12,994 bases of DNA from Brachionus koreanus (Eukaryota > Rotifera > Eurotatoria > Ploima > Brachionidae): assembly GCA_016987375.1 (NCBI GenBank), contig PJRA01000314.1, forward strand, positions 297,317 to 310,310. The letters are read 5' to 3'. Positions 1 through 7,319 of this stretch are shown here, piece after piece. Both the position numbers and the translations under genes were made by a program. The notes below the pieces were generated by a model. It made no database searches and was not told where the DNA came from. It worked only from the letters and a program-made list of their open reading frames with translations. Each line of letters starts with the position of its first letter. The first letter of the stretch is position 1.

Positions 1-56
1 ATTTGTTATCAATTATAAATTATTAAAAAAAATATTAATTTATTAATTGTTTTCAG

Positions 57-171
57 AGTTTTAAATAATTCTTATTTCAGGAAAATGCCTAGTTGCAAAC
101 TTGATTTTGATGAGACTTTAAAATGCTTTTTACTTCTGCACGCATCTGATTCTAATTATTTTTACAAATAG
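57..171 (+). CDS. Probable 3'-terminal coding exon of an upstream gene (partial)
   Basis: Two intron-acceptor-like sites end in TTTCAG at 56 and 80, and one frame stays open from 58 through the second site to a TAG at 169-171. Its last 28 codons start with an ATG at 85-87 and read MPSCKLDFDETLKCFLLLHA and onward to a C-terminal YFYK. The base composition is clearly richer than the flanking AT runs, which is what suggests an exon. I do not recognise the protein and the visible part is too short for a domain call. The rest of the gene would lie left of the window. An alternative is a tiny stand-alone ORF with its ATG 4 nt after the acceptor, or chance openness. Confidence 0.3.
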
Positions 172-526
172 CTTAAATGTACAAAGGTAATAGATTTGAA
201 GTGCTCTGCTCCATAATTTTATGACTTCAAATCTTACTTTGACTTTTGGCTAACTTTGATTTATTTGCAAATATTTGCCAATTTATATGAAAAATAGAAA
301 CTAAAAAAAAATTTTTTTTCTTTAATTTTTCTGATTTAAACCTCCTGTTGTTTCTTTAAAAGATTCCAATAAGTGACAAATAAAAAAATCAGATAAAACA
401 CTTTGAAATTAACTTTAGTTTTATTTGTTTAATTAATTTGTGTTAAATTTGCAAAATTAAAATTTATTTTCAAAATAAGAAAAAAATTTCAAATACAAAA
501 TTCTTTTGCCATAATAAAAATTTAAT
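172..526. other. AT-rich intergenic spacer
   Basis: No coding signal on either strand. It holds homopolymer A and T runs and one AATAAA at 379-384 that could end the transcript of the exon at 57-171. The last bases lead directly into the asteroid start codon; no strong TTTCAG acceptor is seen in the final 100 bp. Confidence 0.6.
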
Positions 527-1684
527 ATGGGTATAAGAGGTCTAGAAACATTTATTGATCGCATTTATAGCAGTGAAGATCGAAGCAAAGTTTTCAATGA
601 TCTTCTATTGTCAGATTTAAAATTGGTTATTGACGGAAATCAGTTTGTTTATACTCTTACATCACTTTGCCGTCATGGTCATTATGGTGGGAATTATGAT
701 CAATTTTATTCAATGACAAAGCAGTTACTTACAAAACTAAAACCATCTATTGAAATAGTGATTTTTGATGGAGCCAAAGAGTCGAGTCACAAGTGTCGCT
801 ATCGTCTTGAGCAAAGAGTTTTGCGTCTGGCAAATTCAAGTCAAGAAAACAGAACAAAAATGACTCAAGAAGAGCATCTTGACGTTCTCAGAGAGCAGCC
901 TTCTTTATTCAATCGGCACATTCTCTATAACATTTTGAACGAATTGCAGATTGATTATCAGATGTGTGAAGGTGCGGCTGATCATGTTATTGCTCTTTAT
1001 GCCAATGGTCATAATCCAGCTAAAAATAAATTTACTGTTTTGTCCAAAGCAAGTTTTTTTTATGTTTATAATATTGAAAAAGGGTATTTGTCATCAAAAT
1101 ATGCTTTGAATATATTTAAAAATTTAAATCAAATAAATTCGGCTAAATTTCCAATATTTAGTTTGGATAAACTTGTTAAATTTTTTTGTCTAGAATCGAA
1201 AAGAACTTGGATTTATTTTTGTATAATGCTTGGAAATAACGATGATCCGGAGTTGAAGCGAAATACGATCTATTTCAAAGAATACAAGATAAACACTTCG
1301 GGTGGCTGCATGGATCATTTGCTAGCTCACTTAAAACTCGAAGAAAAAGCTCTATTGGAATCAAATTTTAGTCGTATAAGATCAAGCTATATTTTCAAGA
1401 GTGATATTGCTTTGAAAAAGATTGATCAGTTAATTGAACTGTTTGAAATGAAAAATTCTGAATATAAATTTGCTCAATCTCTAACAACATGTTCAAAAAT
1501 AAACGACTTTGATCGACTCTATTTGACTATCAACAATCTCAATTGTTTCTTTTCATATTTAGTTTTTTTCATTAAAATTGAGAATTATTTCAAGAAATTA
1601 AATATAAAATTAATTGTTGAATACAAGTACAAGATTAACATTTTTAATTATGAGCTTGAGCACAAAAATAAAAAAAATTTTTAG
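527..1684 (+). CDS. ASTE1: Asteroid (ASTE1) family protein, N-terminal XPG/PIN-like half
   Basis: The 385-aa product opens with MGIRGLETFI, the hallmark start of the asteroid branch of the XPG/FEN1 nuclease superfamily. Visible core blocks: LVIDGNQFVY (33-42), VIFDGAK (78-84) followed by a basic-acidic helix, a helix ending in CEGAADHVIAL (147-157), TVLSKASFFYVYN (170-182), and LGNNDD (235-240). In family members the fourth and fifth blocks carry EAD and DSD; here they read AAD and A-S-F, so several metal-binding acids are missing while D36, D81, D152 and the GND-type aspartates remain. Asteroid proteins are implicated in signalling (fly) and DNA-end processing (human ASTE1); I infer a structural rather than nucleolytic role here. 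The ATG has A at -3 and G at +4, a good context. Homology fades after about residue 320 and the tail becomes Lys/Asn-rich, so the real protein may end differently or be spliced. See 3939-4856 for the other half. Confidence 0.78.
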   Translation: MGIRGLETFIDRIYSSEDRSKVFNDLLLSDLKLVIDGNQFVYTLTSLCRHGHYGGNYDQFYSMTKQLLTKLKPSIEIVIFDGAKESSHKCRYRLEQRVLRLANSSQENRTKMTQEEHLDVLREQPSLFNRHILYNILNELQIDYQMCEGAADHVIALYANGHNPAKNKFTVLSKASFFYVYNIEKGYLSSKYALNIFKNLNQINSAKFPIFSLDKLVKFFCLESKRTWIYFCIMLGNNDDPELKRNTIYFKEYKINTSGGCMDHLLAHLKLEEKALLESNFSRIRSSYIFKSDIALKKIDQLIELFEMKNSEYKFAQSLTTCSKINDFDRLYLTINNLNCFFSYLVFFIKIENYFKKLNIKLIVEYKYKINIFNYELEHKNKKNF

Positions 1685-2224
1685 ATAATTTTATTTTTAT
1701 TCACTTTTGGGTGGTCACTAAAATACGAACCCGACATTTACACTCTCAAGAGGAATAACAAAATTTTTTCTGAGAGAAATTTTTTTAGGCTTAATTCTAC
1801 TCTTTGCATCACCAAAAAGTTGGTTTTTTACCAAATTTTGCTTTGATATTTTTTTCAAAAAATGAATTTAAGCTAGGAAAAAAAAATCTAGGATTGATTC
1901 GACTCTAGATTTATAAAAGTTTCATTACAAAAGTTTTTGATTAAGACTTCATTTTTTTGTTTGATAGTTGAAATAAAATTTTTTTCCAAAAAAAAGCACT
2001 GAATTAGTAACAAAATTTTTTTAAATTAACTTAATATATCTTACATGTTTCTTATTGTAAATAATTTATCTATTTTTGACTATATTTGACTTTATTTGAC
2101 TTTAATCAATCAGAAATAACATTTTATTATGTTAATTTAAATCGAATTTAAGTCATTTAAAAAAAATTGAGTTTTAATATTTATTAAAATTAAATAAAAA
2201 ATTAAAATAGTTTATAAATAAAAA
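1685..2224. other. AT-rich non-coding stretch between the two asteroid halves
   Basis: No coding region seen. It contains a possible poly(A) signal AATAAA at 1972-1977, nearly 290 nt after the first asteroid stop, and a short tandem repeat at 2071-2100. It could be 3' UTR plus spacer, or intron if the two asteroid frames belong to one transcript. Confidence 0.5.
2071..2100. repeat. Three-copy 10-bp tandem repeat
   Basis: Three adjacent 10-mers read tatttttgac, tatatttgac and tttatttgac, sharing a TTTGAC end. It is a minor local duplication with no assigned role. Confidence 0.7.
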
Positions 2225-2310
2225 TTAATCTCTTATTAAGGCCTTTTTTTGAGCTCCCTTTTTAGCCTTGTTTACAAAATTGTCGCTTTTAACGAGTTTT
2301 AGCCTAATTA

Positions 2311-2355
2311 ATGCCCACAAATCGGATCTTTTCTAAAATATTTGCAGTTACACTT
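2311..2355 (-). other. SWIM zinc-finger remnant of the MULE transposase
   Basis: The minus strand reads K-C-N-C, eight residues, then C-G-H, giving the CxCxnCxH ligand pattern typical of SWIM domains at the C-terminus of MULE transposases. All four ligands are intact (codons at 2350-2352, 2344-2346, 2317-2319 and 2311-2313). The frame is open for about 20 codons upstream (FLDNEEFLINIIDK). Confidence 0.82.
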
Positions 2356-2586
2356 TTTATCAATAATATTTATTAAAAATTCTTCATTATCAAGAAACTT
2401 AAAAATATTTTTTCCTCTTTTTTAAAATAATCTTTTTTAGAGTATTTTACTCCAGCTAATTTAGCTTTGTAACTCGGGACAGGTTTGGTATAAAAAGTAT
2501 TATTCTTAATTGAATAATATCTTGCAAAACGCAATAGAACTTGTACAAAATCTAAAACAAACATTCTTTTCTTCTTTAAGCCCGCC

Positions 2587-2622
2587 GACCCGCCGAGTTT
2601 GTACAAGCAAACTCGGCGGGTC
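2587..2622. repeat. GC-rich 15-bp perfect inverted repeat with 6-nt loop
   Basis: GACCCGCCGAGTTTG at 2587-2601 pairs exactly with 2608-2622 around the loop TACAAG. It is by far the most GC-rich spot in the neighbourhood. It falls on the conserved PAxFAxTN block of the MULE transposase remnant (minus strand), so it is partly coding-derived. The left edge is preceded by another CCCGCCGA. Confidence 0.9.
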
Positions 2623-2990
2623 TATTAAAAATTTGTCATCTCTTAAATGGTCCAGTTAGCCACTTGTTTTTAACACAAAAGTAAAAATCTGGACAATATT
2701 TTTTAGAAAAATTTTTAAATTCTCTAAAATTTATCTTTATTAAATTTGCTCCATATCCTTTAAGTCAATTGAGTAATGCATTTTTCTCAGAAATTTTTTG
2801 CATTGTACTGCTAAATCTTTACTTAATTTCTTTAAATTCTTTCCTACAGTTAAATGTAACGTGAAAGCAGCACAACAATAGTTTACAATCTACAAAATGC
2901 TTTGACAAAGCATTAAATGAGGCAAAGCAAGCATCTTGCATAACATAGACTTGCTTGAGATGTCCTCTGATTTGGTTGTGCTGGGTTCAG

Positions 2991-3857
2991 GCGACATGGT
3001 TTTTTTATATATATCTTTACAATTCAAAAAAATGAGTACGAATTTTAATTTTTTACTATTTAGTTACCCTTTAAATCCTCGTCAATATCATTCAGGGAGT
3101 CGTTTAGTTTAATCTCTCTCTTTTTTTTCATTAGGTTTTGTTATATTTTCTGTTTAGCGAATAGCTTTTAATTAATTTAGTTCTTAAATTCATTTTTTAG
3201 CAAGTTTTTGTTGCGTTGTTCAGTTATAAAATTTGTGCGACGGAATTTTTGGAATGTGCGTTAAAATTTTTTACTATAAACTTTAAATTAATAATATTTA
3301 CTAAGTCAAATCAGTGACTTAAATTTTTTTTAAAGTCAAAGAATAAGCGCTAATTTTTCATCAAAAAAAGGTAATTTTAATTAAATAATTAAAATTTTGA
3401 GGCAAGATTTGTAATTACTACTGTTACTACTGTAATTTTTGACCAAGTCCCCTCAAAGCCGAAATATCTCTTGTTCAAATCAGACTTAAAAACAAGTCTG
3501 ATTAATAATTAATAAATAAAATTTGAACAAAAAATGAATTCAAAATTATGACTTGACTTGTCTTAAGACTTTTAACATTAAAACAAGTCTGATTATTAAT
3601 CAAAACATTATTTCTTTAAAACTCCAACAACTTAAATTTCCAGTAGGCCAGTTGAAAATGTGAAAATGGATGCATGTTTTCAATTCACTTTGTAGCATTA
3701 TATTTTTTTAGTAAAGCTAATTTAATTAAAAACTAAAATAAAGTTATGCAGTAATAAAACTACAACAAATAGAAAAAATTTAAATCTTTTTCATTTTTGA
3801 AAAAGAAAAATAATTAAATTTAACTTTTTTTTTGAAATTTTTTTTGCACTTTTCATT
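2991..3857. other. AT-rich stretch upstream of the second asteroid frame
   Basis: No exon is recognisable on either strand. It contains short A/T tracts and a cluster of inverted and direct repeats at 3471-3595. I looked here for a middle exon that would supply the roughly 50 residues expected between the asteroid halves and did not find a convincing one. Confidence 0.5.
3471..3595. repeat. Nested inverted repeats plus a direct repeat
   Basis: TTGTTCAAAT at 3471-3480 is the reverse complement of 3521-3530. Overlapping its inner edge, AATCAGACTT at 3478-3487 pairs with AAGTCTGATT at 3494-3503. The 16-mer AAAACAAGTCTGATTA at 3489-3504 recurs exactly at 3580-3595. This looks like the wreck of a small foldback element or a local rearrangement; no coding content. 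Confidence 0.75.
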
Positions 3858-3871
3858 CATTTTGTTTTCAG
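3855..3871 (+). promoter_or_regulatory. Candidate splice (or trans-splice) acceptor before the second asteroid frame
   Basis: The sequence ends in tcattttgttttcag with AG at 3870-3871, the best acceptor-like site near the ORF. All three frames after it hit stops before the ATG at 3939, so an exon starting here would begin with 5' UTR rather than carry coding sequence from the first asteroid frame. Confidence 0.4.
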
Positions 3872-3938
3872 AACATAAAACTGATTTAAATAAATTATTC
3901 AAATAAATTAATTTAAAAAATATCTTCAAAATTTTTAT

Positions 3939-4856
3939 ATGATAAATTGCTTGGTCGAAAACCCCCAAGAAGATTCTGTTTTTCAACCATCAATTGAGCT
4001 AATTCACTGTTTATACTTCATCCTTTTTGAAAAATCAAGCGTAAAATTTTCCCAAATTGACGAGTACATACGGGCCAAAGATCCCAAAAACCAAAGTCTT
4101 ATAGATATATGCTCAATAACTAGTGACATGTTCTACAAGGCTTTCAAAGAAAACAAATGTTTAAATGTTCTTGACCAAATTGAACAGAAAATGAGCCAAA
4201 TTAGAATAAAAGATAACTTAACATTATTTTTTGTAAGTTTGGTATTGTGGAATAATTGGCTAGATATTAAAATGATCACAGTTGAAACATCTATGCCTAA
4301 AAATTCAACAATATTTGTCGATGCTGTAATTATAAATTTTTTGATCCTAATTTTGTGTCAGGAATCTTGTTCAAAAGTGCCTAGTAGAAATGTAGATTTG
4401 ACGTTTGAAAATTTATTACAGAAAATTAAAAAAAGTGACAAAACTGACCAAATATTGGCACTATACGATAAAATAATTAAGAAAGGAGATAAAAAGCCGG
4501 ATTTAAATGAGTACTTTGAAGCTGACATCAAACTAGTTCATCGTTTAAATGAATTTCAAGCTATTTATTATGTCCTTGGTGCTTTGTGTAAACTAAATAA
4601 TTACAAGTTTGAACTTTTAAAACCAAATAAATTTCTCAATTGCTTTTTTTGTGTTAATTACATAAAATTTTTGGCTATTTATACAGATGAAAATAACAAC
4701 TGTTTGAAAAACGAGTATGCCGAAATTGATTCTTTAGTCAAAAAATGTGAGTCAACTACTTCAATTTGGCATTTATTAAATCATAAAATAGAATTTTGTA
4801 AAAAACTTTTAAATAAAACATCCCTGAAAGAATTGTTAAATAGTTTAAAAATCTGA
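3939..4856 (+). CDS. ASTE1: Asteroid (ASTE1) family protein, C-terminal helical half
   Basis: The 305-aa product has no PIN motifs of its own but matches, from memory of the family, the all-helical C-terminal half of asteroid. LVENP near residue 5 followed by PSIELIHCLYFILFE (17-31) corresponds to the VEN...PIRQ.IYGLL region. A central hydrophobic block starts at LTLFFVSLVLWNNWL. VHRLNEFQAIYYVLGALCKLNN (200-221) corresponds to the W/F-Q helix and LN motif, followed by LLKPNKFLNCFF. It ends in a helix, KKLLNKTSLKELLNSLKI. An AATAAA at 4911-4916 lies 55 nt after the TGA. The ATG has a poor context (T at -3), and an in-frame TAA sits at 3909-3911 with no AG between 3871 and 3968. The true start is therefore uncertain: a separate gene translated from this ATG, or a downstream exon with an unusual junction. 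Together with 527-1684 it gives about the length of one whole asteroid protein. Confidence 0.66.
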   Translation: MINCLVENPQEDSVFQPSIELIHCLYFILFEKSSVKFSQIDEYIRAKDPKNQSLIDICSITSDMFYKAFKENKCLNVLDQIEQKMSQIRIKDNLTLFFVSLVLWNNWLDIKMITVETSMPKNSTIFVDAVIINFLILILCQESCSKVPSRNVDLTFENLLQKIKKSDKTDQILALYDKIIKKGDKKPDLNEYFEADIKLVHRLNEFQAIYYVLGALCKLNNYKFELLKPNKFLNCFFCVNYIKFLAIYTDENNNCLKNEYAEIDSLVKKCESTTSIWHLLNHKIEFCKKLLNKTSLKELLNSLKI

Positions 4857-4910
4857 TTTTGTTAATTTTCCATTAAGTTTAATTTAAAACTCTGTAATAG
4901 TTTTCCATTT

Positions 4911-4916
4911 AATAAA
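4911..4916 (+). terminator. Poly(A) signal AATAAA for the C-terminal asteroid frame
   Basis: A canonical AATAAA hexamer 55 nt downstream of the TGA stop at 4854-4856, on the coding strand and followed by AT-rich DNA. Single hexamers are common in such AT-rich DNA, so the support comes from position. Confidence 0.55.
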
Positions 4917-5666
4917 ATACTTTAAAATTTTTATAATTATACTTTTTAGAAAAAAAAATTTTTTCAAAATAATCTTGGCTATCTAAAAGTGAGCTGATTG
5001 TGGTTGTTTAATTTGCATTTGAAATTCACATAGCAAACTAATAGCTGCTCAATATTCAAATTGTTGTTGTTTTAATAATACTTAAACTAGAATAAACTAT
5101 ATTGTTGCTTGATACCAAATATTTTACACATAATTGTATTTAAATTCAAAATAAACTATGATATTAATTAGACTTTTTAAATGAATGTTGCTATTTGATA
5201 TATTAGTAGAAAAATCGCTTTAAAGCGATGAATATTTTTATTGAAATATTATTGATAAAAACTAAGTGCTTAACTGACTTATCTGATCATTATTCGACTA
5301 TTGTTTGGTAATTATTCAGTAAAATATTCAGAAAATAAGATCTGAAATACAAAAAATTCAAGAATGAGAATCATCAAGTATTTCACATTAAAAACAAGTA
5401 TCAAAACAATTCACAAAGAGCCAAGAATCGACATGATTGATGACAGAGCTGCCAATCTTTTTTCGAAATTCATTTTTTCAATCCAAGTCACATCAAACTG
5501 AAAACAAATTTAACTTAATAATTTTATTATATAAAATTTGTTTCTTTCCCTATTTGTACATAAATATAGATTTTTTTTTTCTAATTTTTTTTACAAGATT
5601 TGAATCAAAAGGACTGAAAAGTAGACGCTGCCATTTGGAATTGCACTGGAAAAAAAATTCCTAAAT
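4917..5666. other. Intergenic spacer between asteroid and the CR1 element
   Basis: No supported gene. A 75-codon open stretch at 5437-5664 lacks any domain and has a T-rich, low-complexity middle; I treat it as chance. A perfect 16-bp palindrome lies at 5214-5229. Confidence 0.55.
5214..5229. repeat. Perfect 16-bp palindrome
   Basis: ATCGCTTTAAAGCGAT is its own reverse complement. It could be a dimeric protein-binding site or simple chance; nothing nearby decides. Confidence 0.8.
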
Positions 5667-5688
5667 TAGTAGTAGTAGTAGTAGTAGT
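5667..5688. repeat. (TAG)7 microsatellite forming the 3' tail of the CR1 copy
   Basis: Seven TAG units plus one T on the plus strand, i.e. an ACT-repeat tail on the element strand, about 15 nt after the element's final stop codon at 5703-5705. Short tandem-repeat tails are typical of CR1-like LINEs, and this fixes the element's 3' end. Confidence 0.85.
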
Positions 5689-5702
5689 TCTTGCTGCGAC
5701 AC

Positions 5703-6240
5703 CTAACATGTAGATTGTCTAAGCCCATCACCACCAATTGGCCGTGTAGAGCTGTAGCAGCCGATTCCATTGAACTTATCTAAGGCCATTTTAAAGTTAA
5801 CGGTTGACTTGGAATTCACTCCATTTTCTGGCAACTTATTCCAATGCGGAACTACTCTATTTGAGAAAAATACGTGTCTGGCATTTACTGGAGCCGCAAA
5901 ATCATTTCTAATTTGATCTGGGAAACTTTCTCTCTGGACTCTGATGCTAATCTAGGTGGGGTGTCACCATGGATATATACAATCTAACCCACAGTCTTTC
6001 CTCTCTACTTGTAAACATTCGCTTTAGCATTCCAAGTATCCTACTCGCTTTCGCACAAGCACTTTTCACTTGGCTAGTCCATTTTAAATCTGATGAAACC
6101 ATCACTTCAAGATCCCTTTCACACTCTGTGGTCGCTAGAGTAATATTTCTGTTGCTTTTTGTGTATACTTATGCCTTTCATTTAGTCTGCCGAAATGCAT
6201 TACTTTACATTTGTTAGCACACAGTCCCATAAGCCAAACC
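5703..6240 (-). pseudogene. CR1 RT thumb and C-terminal region, with an internal deletion
   Basis: After a frameshift the minus strand reads LCANKCKVMHFGRLNERHKY, then ERDLEVMVSSDLKWTSQV, a KASRILGMLKRMF helix and LYISMVTPHLD. At about 5945-5952 it jumps to IRVQRESFPDQIRNDFAAPV and continues without a stop through FFSNRVVPHWNKLPENGV to the natural TAG at 5703-5705. In complete CR1 proteins roughly 80 further residues separate these two blocks, so a deletion of around 240 bp is inferred. The final 80 or so codons remain open, the best-preserved part of the copy. Confidence 0.88.
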
Positions 6241-6297
6241 TCTATCCATTTACATCGCTCTCTCATAAACATTATTAACTAAACCGAGTATTTTTGA

Positions 6298-7100
6298 GTT
6301 ATCTGCGTACAATTCCATTCAATTTGAAACGCAGTCGGATAGGTGATTTATGTGCAGAACAAATAGCAGAGGTCCAAGTACAGACCCTTGCGGAACTCCA
6401 CTCAGTAACTCTGACCATCTAGAAACTTCATCACCAAGTATAACCCGAGTTTTCATACTCAAAAAGTCTTTGAGTCACCTTACTATTTTCTCACCTAGCC
6501 CATAACCATGTAGTTTATGAAGAAGTCGTTGATGCGGTACCGTATCGAAAGCCTTAGAGAAGTCTAATAGTATTTCATCCACACTGTTACCTTTAGCGAA
6601 CTCAGACGTGATCATATCCTTTCTCTGGAACAAATTCATTTTGACTTTCAATTATTAGATAATTCTCTTGAAGGTAAAACATTAGTCGGTCCCTGACAAT
6701 ACCTTCCAGAACTTTACAAACGACTGACGTAAGTGCTACCGGTCGATAATTTACTGGCTCTAATTTACTTCCTTTTTTATAGATCGGCGAAACAATTGCT
6801 CTTTTTCACTCTTTTGAGATTTTTCCTGTCTGTAATAATTTTGTGTAAATTATCTTTAATGGCACTGGCATCGTTTTTGCGCAGTTTTTCAGTACCAGTG
6901 GATGGTCTGTGCCTATCGATTTATTGCCATTTAATTTCTTTAGTCTTCGCTCAATTGAATCCTCGTTTAAATTCCAATATCGAAAGCATGACATTCTCAA
7001 TATCGAAAGTAGAGGATGTACGTTAGGAAAAAAGGCATAATATTATTAGTTTCTTTATTAAAGACTGAATGAAACTGATAATTTAATAGCTCAGCTATCA
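6298..7100 (-). pseudogene. CR1 reverse transcriptase core, inactivated
   Basis: Recognisable blocks in order on the minus strand: EDSIERRLKKLNGNKSIGTD, LVLKNCAKTMPVPLKIIY, KRAIVSPIYKKGSKLEPVNY, RPVALTSVVCKVLEGIV, motif A LLDFSKAFDTVPH (DFSKAFD at 6544-6564), LLSGVPQGSVLGPLLF (motif B), and motif C read as YADN (6298-6309) instead of YADD. TGA codons replace expected tryptophans at 6806-6808 (KE-stop-KRA) and 6475-6477 (R-stop-LKDF). The loss of the second motif-C aspartate would by itself abolish polymerase activity. Confidence 0.92.
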
Positions 7101-7241
7101 GTTTTTTATCACTCGTTACTTCATCCTCTTTGTTCTTAACATTCTTATTTCTTCCTTTACTCCCATTTTACTTCTTACATAGGCAAAAATTAGTTTCAGA
7201 TCACTTTTTGCTTTTTTAGACAGTCTGTTCTCATAATCGGA

Positions 7242-7295
7242 CTTAACTTTTTATGATTTTATGATTTATGATTTAACGGATTTAACTTAACTTTT
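7242..7295. repeat. Local duplication and slippage tract inside the CR1 linker
   Basis: ACTTAACTTTT occurs at 7241-7251 and again at 7285-7295, with repeated TTATGATT/TTATGATTTA units between. On the minus strand this inserts about 40 bp with stops into an otherwise readable CREFKQKK...VKSDYENRL block, so the duplication happened after insertion of the copy. Confidence 0.65.
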
Positions 7296-7319
7296 CTTTT
7301 GTTTAAACTCTCTACATGC

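Larger units (their letters stand above)
2225..2990 (-). pseudogene. Decayed Mutator-like (MULE) transposase with C-terminal SWIM zinc finger
   Basis: Read on the minus strand, scattered stops and frame changes interrupt a recognisable MULE transposase C-terminal half. In order: QVYVMQDACFASFNAL, with the presumed DDE aspartate at 2933-2935; LLLCCFHVTFNCRKEFKEI, with the C..H block (CCFH at 2861-2872); FYFCVKNKWLTGPFKR, then a TGA where Trp is expected, then QIFNRPAEFACTN (2585-2635); an RFARYYSIKNNTF helix in another frame; and a CxC...CxH SWIM finger reading KCNCKYFRKDPICGH (2311-2355). A short basic tail, AKKGAQKKALIRD, ends at TAA 2225-2227. The N-terminal part and the terminal inverted repeats are not visible; the left-hand coding limit is near a T-rich/TATATA tract at about 3000. 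The copy cannot encode an active transposase. Position and orientation put it between, and opposite to, the two asteroid frames. Confidence 0.85.

Noticed and set aside
2373..2606. 77-codon minus-strand open frame as an independent gene
   Set aside because: It starts at TTG rather than ATG and covers part of the MULE transposase remnant, one frame off from the PAEFACTN block; it is a fragment of that pseudogene.
2587..2622. GC hairpin as a Helitron 3' end or bacterial-type terminator
   Set aside because: No CTRR end after the stem, no T-run terminator logic in a eukaryote, and the arms coincide with transposase coding sequence.
3471..3503. TTCAAATC-like T-loop hinting at a tRNA gene
   Set aside because: No matching acceptor stem, D arm or anticodon arm can be drawn around it.
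3780..3986. 68-codon minus-strand open frame
   Set aside because: Lys/Phe-rich translation of A/T runs, overlapping the start of the asteroid C-terminal frame; no domain.
5437..5664. 75-codon plus-strand frame upstream of the CR1 tail
   Set aside because: Middle section is a T-rich tract giving a Phe/Ile run; no motif, no flanking signals, ends at the CR1 boundary.
5969..6217. 82-codon plus-strand frame inside the CR1 copy
   Set aside because: Antisense shadow of the CR1 C-terminal coding region.
6733..7026. 97-codon plus-strand hydrophobic frame
   Set aside because: Antisense shadow of the CR1 reverse transcriptase; apparent membrane-like character comes from reversing Lys/Asn-rich codons.
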